The notes: a model not told the origin generated them from the letters alone. 64,000 nucleotides of DNA from Crossaster papposus (GCA_037893245.1 JBAIAA010001153.1:310001-374000), one strand, 5' to 3'; shown: positions 35,106 through 47,386, counted from the first letter of the stretch. Translations and numbers: made by a program.

Positions 35106-35986
35106 CATTTTCTAAAATGTCAGAACTTAAGTACCACTTTAATGTTTTTCACCATCAATATTGGCATACATGTACATGTACGTGGGTGTACTATGTACTA
35201 GTACTAAACAACCATGATTGAGCATCTCAATTTGTGATAAGAAGTGCAACTTGTTAAAGCATAGAAAAGGGTCACTCAATAAAAAAAGGATCCAATTTGT
35301 CCTGTCACATGTTCTTTTGGTACATAGCGTTATGGGGACAACCCATAGGGTTTGTGTGTAAACTGAAATCTCTCTAATCTCAAACTCAGAACACTCTAAA
35401 ATTCTAAAATTCTCAGGATCACCCTAATTTGTCCTCTTCTTCATTTTCTTTTATTATACCCCAACCCGATTTTACCTTGTTCTACCTTTACTGAACACCC
35501 AATGCGCTATGGGGACTCGAAAATGTCCCCACTACTCGGTCTGTCTTTTCCAAACAAAAGAGCCTGTCTCCCTAACGCGGTGAGTGCTAGTACCCTGTTA
35601 CATCCGATATTTTGATTTTTGTTTAATTCAGGACACACTGTTGTTTTTTATCTCTAAAGCCGTGTACTTATTGAACTTTGTTTGGTTAACATACTACGAC
35701 TTTTCTGCAGAATGACAAAATAAAAATCCAAAAGAAATGCGCAGTAGACCAATGTTCCTGTCAACGTTTAAATGGTTAAAAAGAAAAAAGAAATAAAATA
35801 CCTAGCTACAGGTACTACTTCTCTTTTAAATCTTTTAAAGCAATTTTCAGATTTATAATATAAAATATTTGAAAAAAATATGTAAGCAGTCTTAAGGTGA
35901 TGACTGTACAAGTTGTATGGCTTTATTCTTTGTCAAATACCAAATTTTTGTCCAAACCAATTTACGTGTATAATTTATCAAGTTTG
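35106..35986. other. Intergenic region without supported genes
   Basis: Contains an ACATGTACATGTAC tract near 35167 and a short segment (about 35690-35765, GCGCAGTAGACCAATGTTCC) faintly related to the repeat at 45150-45445. Nothing coding was recognised. Confidence 0.35.
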
Positions 35987-36225
35987 TTAATAACCAGTTC
36001 GCGTCGGATGCCGTATATATCCGGGTTACGGATAAACACGTCAAAAGCAAGACCGGAAATATCTCTCAGCTACCAGCTCGCAGTGAGCGAGGCAGGAAAT
36101 ATCAGGGTGTGCTACCCACAGATGCAGGTCTAAAGTCTAAACCAATTTCGGAATGAGGTTCGTGAAAAACAATCCAGCATCTGGGCCCAGTGAATGTCAA
36201 AATAATCCCGGCTTGGACTGGTTAA
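35987..36225. mobile_element. MITE-A copy 7
   Basis: Starts TTAATAACCAGTTCGCGTCGG, ends CCGGCTTGGACTGGTTAA. The body includes AGCAAGACCGGAAATATC, GTGAGCGAGGCAGGAAATATC, GTGTGCTACCCACAGATGC and CATCTGGGCCCAGTGAATG. A short MITE-C/B-like start (TTTAAAGGTAAACCATTTGC) follows at 36247. Confidence 0.85.
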
Positions 36226-36689
36226 TACTGGCTCCATTTTCTTTTTTTAAAGGTAAACCATTTGCAGCTGTCCAAAATGTAACTAACCAAATTATTATTA
36301 AAAAGCTTATTGAAAATGTTTTAACGATATTAATAACAAAAAGCTCCATGAGAAATTTTTCCTTCTAGCATGCTGTTATGTTGAAGAAAACAATAAAGGG
36401 AGGTTATTTCCAAAGTTATGTATCAGAGACGCATTGTCGGAAATTTCCATTATTACCGTATGTTGGTTTGTTGCAATTTGTGATGAATGGTGTGCGTGGT
36501 TGCTATTATTCGTCAGTTTGGTGCCTGACATTGTGTGGCCCACAGTCCCACGGCATAGGGTGTGCATTTACGGTTAGTTTGGGAACCAAATACCAGATTA
36601 CACAAAAAAATACTCTGCCCCAAAATTGTAATTTCATTAGTTCCTTTTCAGCTTGTTTCTAAAGATCCACACTATAATACTGCCACATC

Positions 36690-39600
36690 AGTGAGTTAAT
36701 ACAGCAAGATAGGGATGAGTTAATACAGCAAGATAGGGATGAGTTAATACAGCAAGATAGGGATGAGTTAATACAGCAAGATAGGGATGAGTTTATACAG
36801 CAAGATAGGGATGAGTTTATACAGCAAGATAGGGATGAGTTTATACAGCAAGATAGGGATGAGTTAATACAGCAAGATAGGGATGAGTTAATACAGCTAG
36901 ATAGGGATGAGTTTATACAGCAAGATAGGGATGAGTTTATACAGCAAGATAGGGATGAGTTAATACAGCAAGATAGGGATGAGTTTATACAGCAAGATAG
37001 GGATGAGTTAATACAGCAAGATAGGGATGAGCTAATACAGCAAGATAGGGATGAGTTAATACAGCAAGATAGGGATGAGTTAATACAGCAAGATAGGGAT
37101 GAGTTTATACAGCAAGATAGGGATGAGTTTATACAGCAAGATAGGGATGAGTTAATACAGCTAGATAGGGATGAGTTAATACAGCAAGATAGGGATGAGT
37201 TTATACAGCAAGATAGGGATGAGTTTATACAGCAAGATAGGGATGAGTTTATACAGCAAGATAGGGATGAGTTTATACAGCAAGATAGGGATGAGTTAAT
37301 ACAGCAAGATAGGGATGAGTTAATACAGCAAGATAGGGATGAGTTAATACAGCTAGATAGGGATGAGCTAATACAGCAAGATAGGGATGAGTTTATACAG
37401 CAAGATAGGGATGAGTTAATACAGCAAGATAGGGATGAGTTTATACAGCAAGATAGGGATGAGTTTATACAGCAAGATAGGGATGAGTTTATACAGCAAG
37501 ATAGGGATGAGTTTATACAGCAAGATAGGGATGAGTTAATACAGCTAGATAGGGATGAGCTAATACAGCAAGATAGGGATGAGTTTATACAGCAAGATAG
37601 GGATGAGTTAATACAGCAAGATAGGGATGAGTTTATACAGCAAGATAGGGATGAGTTAATACAGCAAGATAGGGATGAGTTAATACAGCAAGATAGGGAT
37701 GAGTTTATACAGCAAGATAGGGATGAGTTAATACAGCAAGATAGGGATGAGTTAATACAGCAAGATAGGGATGAGTTAATACAGCAAGATAGGGATGAGT
37801 TTATACAGCAAGATAGGGATGAGTTTATACAGCAAGATAGGGATGAGTTTATACAGCAAGATAGGGATGAGTTTATACAGCAAGATAGGGATGAGTTTAT
37901 ACAGCAAGATAGGGATGAGTTAATACAGCAAGATAGGGATGAGCTAATACAGCAAGATAGGGATGAGTTTATACAGCAAGATAGGGATGAGTTAATACAG
38001 CAAGATAGGGATGAGTTTATACAGCAAGATAGGGATGAGTTAATACAGCAAGATAGGGATGAGTTAATACAGCAAGATAGGGATGAGTTTATACAGCAAA
38101 TAGGGATGAGTTTATACAGCAAGATAGGGATGAGTTTATACAGCAAGATAGGGATGAGTTTATACAGCAAGATAGGGATGAGTTTATACAGCAAATAGGG
38201 ATGAGTTTATACAGCAAGATAGGGATGAGTTAATACAGCAAGATAGGGATGAGCTAATACAGCAAGATAGGGATGAGTTAATACAGCTAGATAGGGATGA
38301 GTTTATACAGCAAGATAGGGATGAGTTAATACAGCAAGATAGGGATGAGTTAATACAGCAAGATAGGGATGAGTTTATACAGCAAGATAGGGATGAGTTA
38401 ATACAGCAAGATAGGGATGAGCTAATACAGCAAGATAGGGATGAGTTAATACAGCAAGATAGGGATGAGTTAATACAGCAAGATAGGGATGAGTTAATAC
38501 AGCAAGATAGGGATGAGTTTATACAGCAAATAGGGATGAGTTAATACAGCAAGATAGGGATGAGTTAATACAGCAAGATAGGGATGAGTTTATACAGCAA
38601 GATAGGGATGAGTTAATACAGCAAGATAGGGATGAGCTAATACAGCAAGATAGGGATGAGTTTATACAGCAAGATAGGGATGAGTTAATACAGCAAGATA
38701 GGGATGAGTTTATACAGCAAGATAGGGATGAGTTAATACAGCAAGATAGGGATGAGTTAATACAGCAAGATAGGGATGAGTTAATACAGCAAGATAGGGA
38801 TGAGTTTATACAGCAAGATAGGGATGAGTTAATACAGCAAGATAGGGATGAGCTAATACAGCAAGATAGGGATGAGTTTATACAGCAAGATAGGGATGAG
38901 TTAATACAGCTAGATAGGGATGAGTTAATACAGCTAGATAGGGATGAGTTAATACAGCAAGATAGGGATGAGTTAATACAGCAAGATAGGGATGAGCTAA
39001 TACAGCAAGATAGGGATGAGTTTATACAGCAAGATAGGGATGAGTTAATACAGCAAGATAGGGATGAGTTAATACAGCTAGATAGGGATGAGCTAATACA
39101 GCAAGATAGGGATGAGTTAATACAGCAAGATAGGGATGAGTTAATACAGCTAGATAGGGATGAGTTAATACAGCAAGATAGGGATGAGTTAATACAGCAA
39201 GATAGGGATGAGTTTATACAGCAAGATAGGGATGAGTTTATACAGCAAGATAGGGATGAGTTTATACAGCAAGATAGGGATGAGTTTATACAGCAAGATA
39301 GGGATGAGTTAATACAGCTAGATAGGGATGAGCTAATACAGCAAGATAGGGATGAGTTTATACAGCAAGATAGGGATGAGTTAATACAGCAAGATAGGGA
39401 TGAGTTTATACAGCAAATAGGGATGAGTTAATACAGCAAGATAGGGATGAGTTAATACAGCAAGATAGGGATGAGTTTATACAGCAAGATAGGGATGAGT
39501 TAATACAGCAAGATAGGGATGAGTTTATACAGCAAATAGGGATGAGTTAATACAGCTAGATAGGGATGAGTTTATACAGCAAGATAGGGATGAGTTTATA

Positions 39601-40164
39601 CAGCAAGATAGGGATGAGTTTATACAGCAAGATAGGGATGAGTTTATACAGCAAGATAGGGATGAGTTAATACAGCAAGATAGGGATGAGTTTATACAGC
39701 AAATAGGGATGAGTTAATACAGCAAGATAGGGATGAGTTAATACAGCAAGATAGGGATGAGTTTATACAGCAAGATAGGGATGAGTTAATACAGCAAGAT
39801 AGGGATGAGTTTATACAGCAAATAGGGATGAGTTAATACAGCTAGATAGGGATGAGTTTATACAGCAAGATAGGGATGAGTTTATACAGCAAGATAGGGA
39901 TGAGTTTATACAGCAAGATAGGGATGAGTTTATACAGCAAGATAGGGATGAGTTTATACAGCAAGATAGGGATGAGTTTATACAGCAAGATAGGGATGAG
40001 TTTATACAGCAAGATAGGGATGAGTTAATACAGCAAGATAGGGATGAGTTAATACAGCAAGATAGGGATGAGTTTATACAGCAAGATAGGGATGAGTTTA
40101 TACAGCAAGATAGGGATGAGTTAATACAGCAAGATAGGGATGAGTTTATACAGCAAGATAGGGA
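36690..40164. repeat. 24-bp satellite array, left block
   Basis: About 145 head-to-tail copies of GATAGGGATGAGTTAATACAGCAA (shown as consensus GATAGGGATGAG + TTAATACAGCAA). Variation is confined to a few positions: TTA/TTT/CTA, and CAA/CTA. A single-base deletion form (CAGCAAATAGG, 23 bp) recurs repeatedly. Units with the same variants recur in blocks, indicating higher-order amplification. The array is free of stops in one plus frame (octapeptide DRDELIQQ or DRDEFIQQ) and in one minus frame, simply because 24 is divisible by 3. No ATG, promoter or splice signal supports coding. Confidence 0.97.
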
Positions 40165-40677
40165 TTTTTATTTATTTATTTATTCCATTTCTTTACCCAG
40201 GGTGTGCCCAAACAGTTTAAAACTGGTTTTCATTGGGGCCCTGCATACATCATCAAATAAAATAACAGTACATATTATAAATACAAGGATATTACAGGAA
40301 TTCTAAACATTAATACTAATTCTGATTTACGAGATAGGCAAAAACCCGCCAAATAAAAAACCCTTTTAGGTGAAAAATAAGAAGGGGAAATTCCCATCCG
40401 GCTCCACATTATGGTGGCAACCAAGTTCTAACTCCGTAGATCAGCGCAATTGGCATAATATCTAACACTCAGATGGCATGTCGGAGCTCTGATTTAAATG
40501 TGCTTAATGAGTCCAATGTTCGCAATTGTTCGGGCAGATTATTCCAAATATTTGCACCACTCACAGCGAAACTTGTGGCGTAGCATTCTTTTTTGGCGAA
40601 AGGAACTTTCAGTGCCGTGTGGGTTGATTGCCTTGTTTCGCGAATTACTGTAAGTGGTTTGAAAATATTTGTCATGT
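40165..40677 (-). mobile_element. LINE 3' end inserted in the satellite (reverse transcriptase C-terminus)
   Basis: On the minus strand, 40677-40469 encodes the last about 65 residues of a non-LTR reverse transcriptase, with the typical motif ATSFAVSGANIWNNLPEQLR followed by FKSELRHAI and a stop. A 3' UTR of about 300 bp then ends in an ATTT/AAAT tandem tail at 40166-40187. This is a 5'-truncated copy of a CR1/L2-like LINE. Satellite units border it on both sides. The target duplication is at most a few bases. Confidence 0.85.
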
Positions 40678-43460
40678 ATGAGTTAATACAGCAAGATAGG
40701 GATGAGTTTATACAGCAAATAGGGATGAGTTTATACAGCAAGATAGGGATGAGTTTATACAGCAAGATAGGGATGAGTTTATACAGCAAGATAGGGATGA
40801 GTTAATACAGCAAGATAGGGATGAGTTAATACAGCAAGATAGGGATGAGTTAATACAGCTAGATAGGGATGAGTTAATACAGCAAGATAGGGATGAGTTT
40901 ATACAGCAAGATAGGGATGAGTTTATACAGCAAGATAGGGATGAGTTTATACAGCAAGATAGGGATGAGTTAATACAGCTAGATAGGGATGAGCTAATAC
41001 AGCAAGATAGGGATGAGTTTATACAGCAAGATAGGGATGAGTTTATACAGCAAGATAGGGATGAGTTAATACAGCAAGATAGGGATGAGTTTATACAGCA
41101 AATAGGGATGAGTTAATACAGCAAGATAGGGATGAGTTTATACAGCAAGATAGGGATGAGTTAATACAGCAAGATAGGGATGAGTTAATACAGCTAGATA
41201 GGGATGAGTTAATACAGCAAGATAGGGATGAGTTAATACAGCAAGATAGGGATGAGCTAATACAGCAAGATAGGGATGAGTTTATACAGCAAGATAGGGA
41301 TGAGTTAATACAGCAAGATAGGGATGAGTTTATACAGCAAGATAGGGATGAGTTAATACAGCAAGATAGGGATGAGTTAATACAGCAAGATAGGGATGAG
41401 TTTATACAGCAAGATAGGGATGAGTTAATACAGCAAGATAGGGATGAGTTTATACAGCAAGATAGGGATGAGTTAATACAGCAAGATAGGGATGAGTTTA
41501 TACAGCAAGATAGGGATGAGTTAATACAGCAAGATAGGGATGAGTTAATACAGCAAGATAGGGATGAGTTAATACAGCAAGATAGGGATGAGTTTATACA
41601 GCAAGATAGGGATGAGTTAATACAGCAAGATAGGGATGAGTTTATACAGCAAGATAGGGATGAGTTAATACAGCAAGATAGGGATGAGTTTATACAGCAA
41701 GATAGGGATGAGTTTATACAGCAAGATAGGGATGAGTTAATACAGCTAGATAGGGATGAGTTAATACAGCAAGATAGGGATGAGTTTATACAGCAAGATA
41801 GGGATGAGTTAATACAGCAAGATAGGGATGAGTTAATACAGCAAGATAGGGATGAGTTTATACAGCAAGATAGGGATGAGTTAATACAGCAAGATAGGGA
41901 TGAGTTTATACAGCAAGATAGGGATGAGTTAATACAGCAAGATAGGGATGAGTTAATACAGCAAGATAGGGATGAGTTTATACAGCAAGATAGGGATGAG
42001 TTTATACAGCAAGATAGGGATGAGTTTATACAGCAAGATAGGGATGAGTTTATACAGCAAGATAGGGATGAGTTAATACAGCTAGATAGGGATGAGTTAA
42101 TACAGCAAGATAGGGATGAGTTAATACAGCAAGATAGGGATGAGTTAATACAGCAAGATAGGGATGAGTTTATACAGCAAGATAGGGATGAGTTAATACA
42201 GCAAGATAGGGATGAGTTAATACAGCAAGATAGGGATGAGTTAATACAGCAAGATAGGGATGAGTTAATACAGCAAGATAGGGATGAGTTTATACAGCAA
42301 GATAGGGATGAGTTAATACAGCAAGATAGGGATGAGTTAATACAGCAAGATAGGGATGAGTTAATACAGCAAGATAGGGATGAGTTAATACAGCAAGATA
42401 GGGATGAGTTTATACAGCAAATAGGGATGAGTTAATACAGCAAGATAGGGATGAGTTTATACAGCAAGATAGGGATGAGTTAATACAGCAAGATAGGGAT
42501 GAGTTAATACAGCAAGATAGGGATGAGTTAATACAGCTAGATAGGGATGAGTTAATACAGCTAGATAGGGATGAGTTAATACAGCAAGATAGGGATGAGT
42601 TTATACAGCAAGATAGGGATGAGCTAATACAGCAAGATAGGGATGAGTTAATACAGCAAGATAGGGATGAGTTAATACAGCAAGATAGGGATGAGTTTAT
42701 ACAGCAAATAGGGATGAGTTTATACAGCAAGATAGGGATGAGTTAATACAGCAAGATAGGGATGAGCTAATACAGCAAGATAGGGATGAGTTAATACAGC
42801 TAGATAGGGATGAGTTAATACAGCAAGATAGGGATGAGTTAATACAGCTAGATAGGGATGAGTTTATACAGCAAGATAGGGATGAGTTAATACAGCAAGA
42901 TAGGGATGAGTTTATACAGCAAGATAGGGATGAGTTAATACAGCAAGATAGGGATGAGTTAATACAGCAAGATAGGGATGAGTTAATACAGCAAGATAGG
43001 GATGAGTTAATACAGCAAGATAGGGATGAGTTAATACAGCAAGATAGGGATGAGTTAATACAGCAAGATAGGGATGAGTTTATACAGCAAGATAGGGATG
43101 AGTTAATACAGCAAGATAGGGATGAGCTAATACAGCAAGATAGGGATGAGTTTATACAGCAAGATAGGGATGAGTTAATACAGCAAGATAGGGATGAGTT
43201 AATACAGCAAGATAGGGATGAGTTTATACAGCAAGATAGGGATGAGTTTATACAGCAAGATAGGGATGAGTTAATACAGCAAGATAGGGATGAGTTAATA
43301 CAGCAAGATAGGGATGAGTTTATACAGCAAGATAGGGATGAGTTAATACAGCAAGATAGGGATGAGCTAATACAGCAAGATAGGGATGAGTTAATACAGC
43401 TAGATAGGGATGAGTTTATACAGCAAGATAGGGATGAGTTAATACAGCAAGATAGGGATG
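40678..43460. repeat. 24-bp satellite array, right block
   Basis: About 116 more units of the same GATAGGGATGAG-TTAATACAGCAA repeat, in the same orientation and phase class as the left block. It ends abruptly in a unit reading GATAGGGATGTGTTTACAGC, where the array meets unique sequence. Confidence 0.97.
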
Positions 43461-44870
43461 TGTTTACAGCGAGCTTTGCTTTAAGGTGTAAACTGCAAAT
43501 TCACGATCGTCATCAATTTGAATTTCTGAAATTTCAATTCTGAAATTAACGGTCAGATACTCGAGTACCAGGTTCCAATGGACAGTCCTACTCAACGATT
43601 GAAATAACGATCTTAGAATAATGTTTTCTCAGAATATAAACAGCTAGAGTAGGCCTGTTTCGGGTACCTAAATACCGGTGTCGATATCCGCTTTCAGGTT
43701 GAAAACTTCGAAGTAACATTTAAGACCAGAATAAATATATTATAACAAATAATGTCAAAAGTCAATTTGATTCATTTCCAACTTTGTTCCGACCTGAATA
43801 ATAAGAACAGTCTGGTTTTTTTTCGGTTTTTTTTCTCAAACATATTGCCTCAACCAAAATGCAGTATCAATAATGTGGTGGGCTAACGCTGTTTGTACTT
43901 GTCTATAGCCATCTTTTTCTCAGTAGTCTGTCAATGTTTGTCAGTGGAATGAATCTTTCTGGGCTCCCTCGGAAGTTCTTTACATAGCAACGCGGTATAA
44001 TCAAAGAGCTCCATGGTGAAATTAAGTTCAATCTGTGGCCAGCATATCCTACATAAAGAATTTGTTTTGTTTTTTGCGGCCACACCATGCATTTGCCTTC
44101 TTTCTTTTTTCTTTTAAGGTCAAGTTTTTTTCTGAACGTTCCATTTTCGGGTACCAATGCGGAATTCGGGTACCCGGAATGCACAGGCCTAAGACAGAGT
44201 TAAAATATCACCAGGTTAGTTGTTAAGTACTCATCTTTAGACTTTGAGCACTTTTCCTTCTTCAAACGAAAAAACACACACAAATGACAAATGGTTTGCT
44301 CCACCTTAAAAATCTGTCAAATACAATTTGTCAAATACAATTTATCAAACACATCTGGATCGCCGACCTGATTGGGCTGGCAAGTGTAAAACTTGATCAG
44401 TGCATTTCAAATATCTGATTGGGTCAGAGTCAGAATAATAAAAGAATAAATTATTCTCACTATAATCTTGAAAATTGTGTGAGTGTTATCATTAAAAAAA
44501 AATCCTCTGAAATGATTTCAAAATGTTAATAAATTATTTCAAAAATGTATTTAAAATAAATAAGCTCTAGTATATTTTTTTTAGTTTTTAGTTTTTTTGT
44601 TTTAAGGCTTAAAAAGCACATCTGTGTTCAATGACCTGGTGTTCCCTGGAGAACTGGGACAAGTGGTTGTTGGTTAAGCGTATCAATTATTGAGCGGCAT
44701 TTGTCATCCCTCATGGAATCAACCCCTGCATGTTAATATTTGCACGTTCTTTAACAGTCAAATTCTGCAATGCCTTTTTTTCATGTTTGAGCAGTCCACA
44801 GCGACCACAACAGCACTTGAATTTTGTTATGTAGCTACTGCTGGTACTTCCTGTAGTTTGTTACGAGGTA
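43461..44870. other. Intergenic region without supported genes
   Basis: AT-rich. Frames of 63-93 codons near 43903-44226 overlap on both strands and lack any family feature. A direct repeat ATACAATTT(G/A)TCAAA lies near 44321-44348. Confidence 0.35.
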
Positions 44871-45090
44871 TTAAAGGTAAGATGCACCATTTGCAGATAT
44901 CGACAATTTTTACTACCAAATTATTAAGAAATATCTTACTTATTTGAAAGTAAATAATGATTCTAGGCATCCAGCAAAATGATTGCTCTAGATATCCAGT
45001 GTTTGTTTAAACAAAATCAAATTGAAAAAAAAAAAATCTCGATCGCAAAACAGCGATTGCAAAAAAAAATTAACATAAATAATCAGCTTG
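44871..45090. mobile_element. MITE-B copy 4 (right end lost)
   Basis: Starts TTAAAGGTAAGATGCACCATTTGC and follows the family through ATTATTAAGAAATATCTTAC, GGCATCCAGCAAAATGATTG and GATCGCAAAACAGCGATTGC. The expected right TIR is absent. Sequence beyond about 45090 belongs to another repeat. Confidence 0.75.
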
Positions 45091-45149
45091 TTTCATGCAA
45101 TCTAAGCCATTAACTTGTTTGGGTCAATATACCGCAACTTTGCTGTAGA

Positions 45150-45445
45150 ATAACAAAATTAACTCCAATGGGGACGCGCGGTAGTCTAATGTCCGTCAAC
45201 TTACCACAAAGGTGATGTAAAACTACCAGGCCAAAAGTGGTCGCGGAAGATTTCCGCATAGCTGCTGAAAGTTATTAGCGCCAGCAATGTGCAACATTCT
45301 GCCAGCCTCGCAAGGCGATTAAACGTTCCATCACGGAAAAAAAAGGCCCAGTGGAGACGCACGATAGAATTCCGTAATGGCACGTCAAGGTAAAATTCCC
45401 TAGGGCCACAGAAGAAAAGGTCCAATGGAAATTAACACGGCTTTA
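45150..45445. repeat. Dispersed repeat related to 23740-24050
   Basis: CAATGGGGACGCGCGGTAG, GCAATGTGCAACATTCTGCC, CTCGCAAGGCGATTAAACG and GCACGATAGAATTCCG recur diverged in the 23.7-kb copy. AAGGTCCAATGG/GGCCCAGTGG words recur internally. No TIR could be fixed. A 74-codon minus frame is incidental. Confidence 0.5.
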
Positions 45446-46009
45446 GCTGCCACAAAATTCTGTTAGATTCATATCATCAACAGTTTGGAATAACAAAACA
45501 AATCTGAGATTTGATTTAAAAATAAGCGTACATGTAAGAACCTTTAAAATAACACTGCAGCAGGATTGAAGAATTATTGAAAAGAGTTCAGATGGTCATG
45601 ATGGTTTGGGGCCAAGGAGCCTATATGATGTACACACTGTCATAAGTGTAGGAAGACTCTATAAACCAAGTATGACAATATGACACAGAGAAGTACTTAA
45701 TAATACCATAATACTGACAGTCAAATCGAAACAGCCTGCTTGATCTTCTGTTCCACTACATTACTCAACAAGATTACTGAGTGGCGTCAGTAATGACTGC
45801 ATGGTTCTTTGCATTTACGCTTTAGACAATTTAAGGAAAGAGAGAACAAATGTGGTACTGACAGAAACAGAGTTAGAAATGATCCTCTGCACTTTGAGGA
45901 TCATGATAAACATTAAACGGGGAGAAAATATGACCAACAACATTTGAAATCAACTTTTTATACAAAGCGTTTTTTTATCTTGTTTAAATGCTTAAAGAAA
46001 ATATATGAA

Positions 46010-46440
46010 TATTTGCTTTTGCTGTAATTTTCAGAAATGGATGGCTTTTGAGGGGTGAGCATTGTATAGCAAATATTGTTACACTAACTTGTTTGAAGGT
46101 TTGTGTTTGTAGATGCTGGAAAATTCACGAAAAGCAATCATGTTCTTGTAGCCAGGTTCTATGACTCCACTTAACCAGTTCGCACCGGATGACGTATATA
46201 AATGCAAAGTTTTCCCCAGATTCAAAACGGATGACGCACAAACACGCAACGAGCAAGGCCGGAAATGTTTGTCAGCAGCGAGCAAGGCCGGAAATGCGTG
46301 GGTGTGCTTCCCGGCACTATCGGCCTGAACACGCTTCCGATCGAGTTTCGTTAAAATCGTTATAATCCCGCCCCTCAGCTCGGTGATGTTAAAATAATCC
46401 CGGCGCGAACTGGTTAAGATGAAATGGAGCACTTTATACA
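46010..46440. repeat. Dispersed repeat occupied by MITE-A
   Basis: The segments 46010-46170 and 46418-46440 together correspond to the repeat at 15386-15570 (TTTGCTTTTGCTGTAAT, ATAGCAAATATTGTTACAC, TTGTTTGAAGGTTTG, CAGGTTCTATGACTCCAC, then GATGAAAT). The interruption at its TTAA is MITE-A copy 8. Confidence 0.75.
46171..46417. mobile_element. MITE-A copy 8 (best-defined insertion)
   Basis: TTAACCAGTTCGCACCGGATG at the left, CCCGGCGCGAACTGGTTAA at the right, and TTAA on both sides. It interrupts a repeat whose other copy (15552-15555) has a single TTAA at the same point, so the insertion and its 4-bp duplication can be read directly. The body has two GAGCAAGGCCGGAAATG units and no coding sequence. 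TTAA duplication is characteristic of piggyBac and also of Kolobok; the window has no matching transposase that I can prove. Confidence 0.93.
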
Positions 46441-46689
46441 AGTCAGGGAATTGTACGGTCAGGAACCAGTCTAGCTGGCTTGTACCCGTTTATATTGATT
46501 GCTAAAACAATGCGGACTAACTAAATATATAGTAATATGGGGGTAGTATTTTAAAGAAGTCAATTTTTCTTCTAAGGCTTGTCAGCAGACCATCGTTGAA
46601 AATATATATAAAATATCACTTTTGTATTGAAAATGACGGCACAACAGGTGCCATCAATTTACAGAATGCCATTCACCAACAGTCCAGTA

Positions 46690-46772
46690 AGGTATTTCAT
46701 AATAATTTGAATTTTTGTTATTGTTTTTTTTATGTTTGCAAATGTTTATATTCCCTTTAATTGTGTAAACGT
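46690..46772. repeat. MITE-C right-end fragment
   Basis: AAGGTATTTCATAATAATTTG and GCAAATGTTTATATTCCCTTTAA match the MITE-C terminus. It is followed directly by the foldback element at 46773. Confidence 0.5.
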
Positions 46773-47386
46773 CAGCAGCCGATTTCACGAAAAGTGCGTA
46801 GCTTGCGCCATTTTCAAAAGTGGCTTAAGGCTTACGCAACAAAAATGTTGCGTAGCTGCGCCATTTCCTTATGGAGCATTTCCTGAATCTTTGCGTAGCT
46901 GCGCAACGTTTTAAACAGCGTTTACGACGACTGTTTGTGTATTATTGTGTTCTTTCACAAAATCGTCGTTGTATCACCTTCGCCCACCATTTTAAAAATA
47001 GATTTGTCCGACTTTCCGCGAAATCGCGTGGCAACATTAACAATTCTGTCACGGGTAAAATAGTGATTATTTTACTTCAATCATGAAACTGAGTGTCTTT
47101 TATCAAGCTTAATAAGTTGAGCAATGACGGGCTCCACGTCAATTACGATTTGCTGGTAAAAAAGGTCATTTTCAGTCGCTACGCCATATCTTACGCCACC
47201 TAAATTGACTGCGCAAGCTACGCCATAATTTGTTGCGTAAGCCGCGGACTTACGCACTGTCCAACTTTCGTGAAACTGTCGTAAGCGAAATGTTGCGCAG
47301 CAAACAAAAGTAGCGCAGCTTACGCAATAAATTGTTGCGCAAGGGGGCTTACGCAATTGCGTAAGGTTTCGTGAAATCGGCTGCTG
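46773..47386. mobile_element. 614-bp TIR/foldback element (CAGCAGCCGATTTCACGAAA ends)
   Basis: CAGCAGCCGATTTCACGAAA and TTTCGTGAAATCGGCTGCTG are perfect 20-bp inverted ends. The body is dominated by the words TTGCGTAAGC, TTACGCAA and AGCTGCGCAAC on both strands, which represent internal copies of subterminal sequence. No transposase is encoded; minus and plus frames of 71-91 codons are repeat by-products. Confidence 0.8.

Noticed and set aside
36659..38194. 511-codon minus-strand ORF (CCINSSLS repeats)
   Set aside because: It is a by-product of the 24-bp satellite, whose unit length keeps frames open. There is no promoter, splice or family evidence, and the opposite strand is open too.
42410..42730. 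106-codon minus-strand ORF in the right satellite block
   Set aside because: Same satellite artefact.
36690..43460. CRISPR-like array
   Set aside because: Units are contiguous 24-bp repeats without unique spacers in a eukaryotic genome; it is a satellite.
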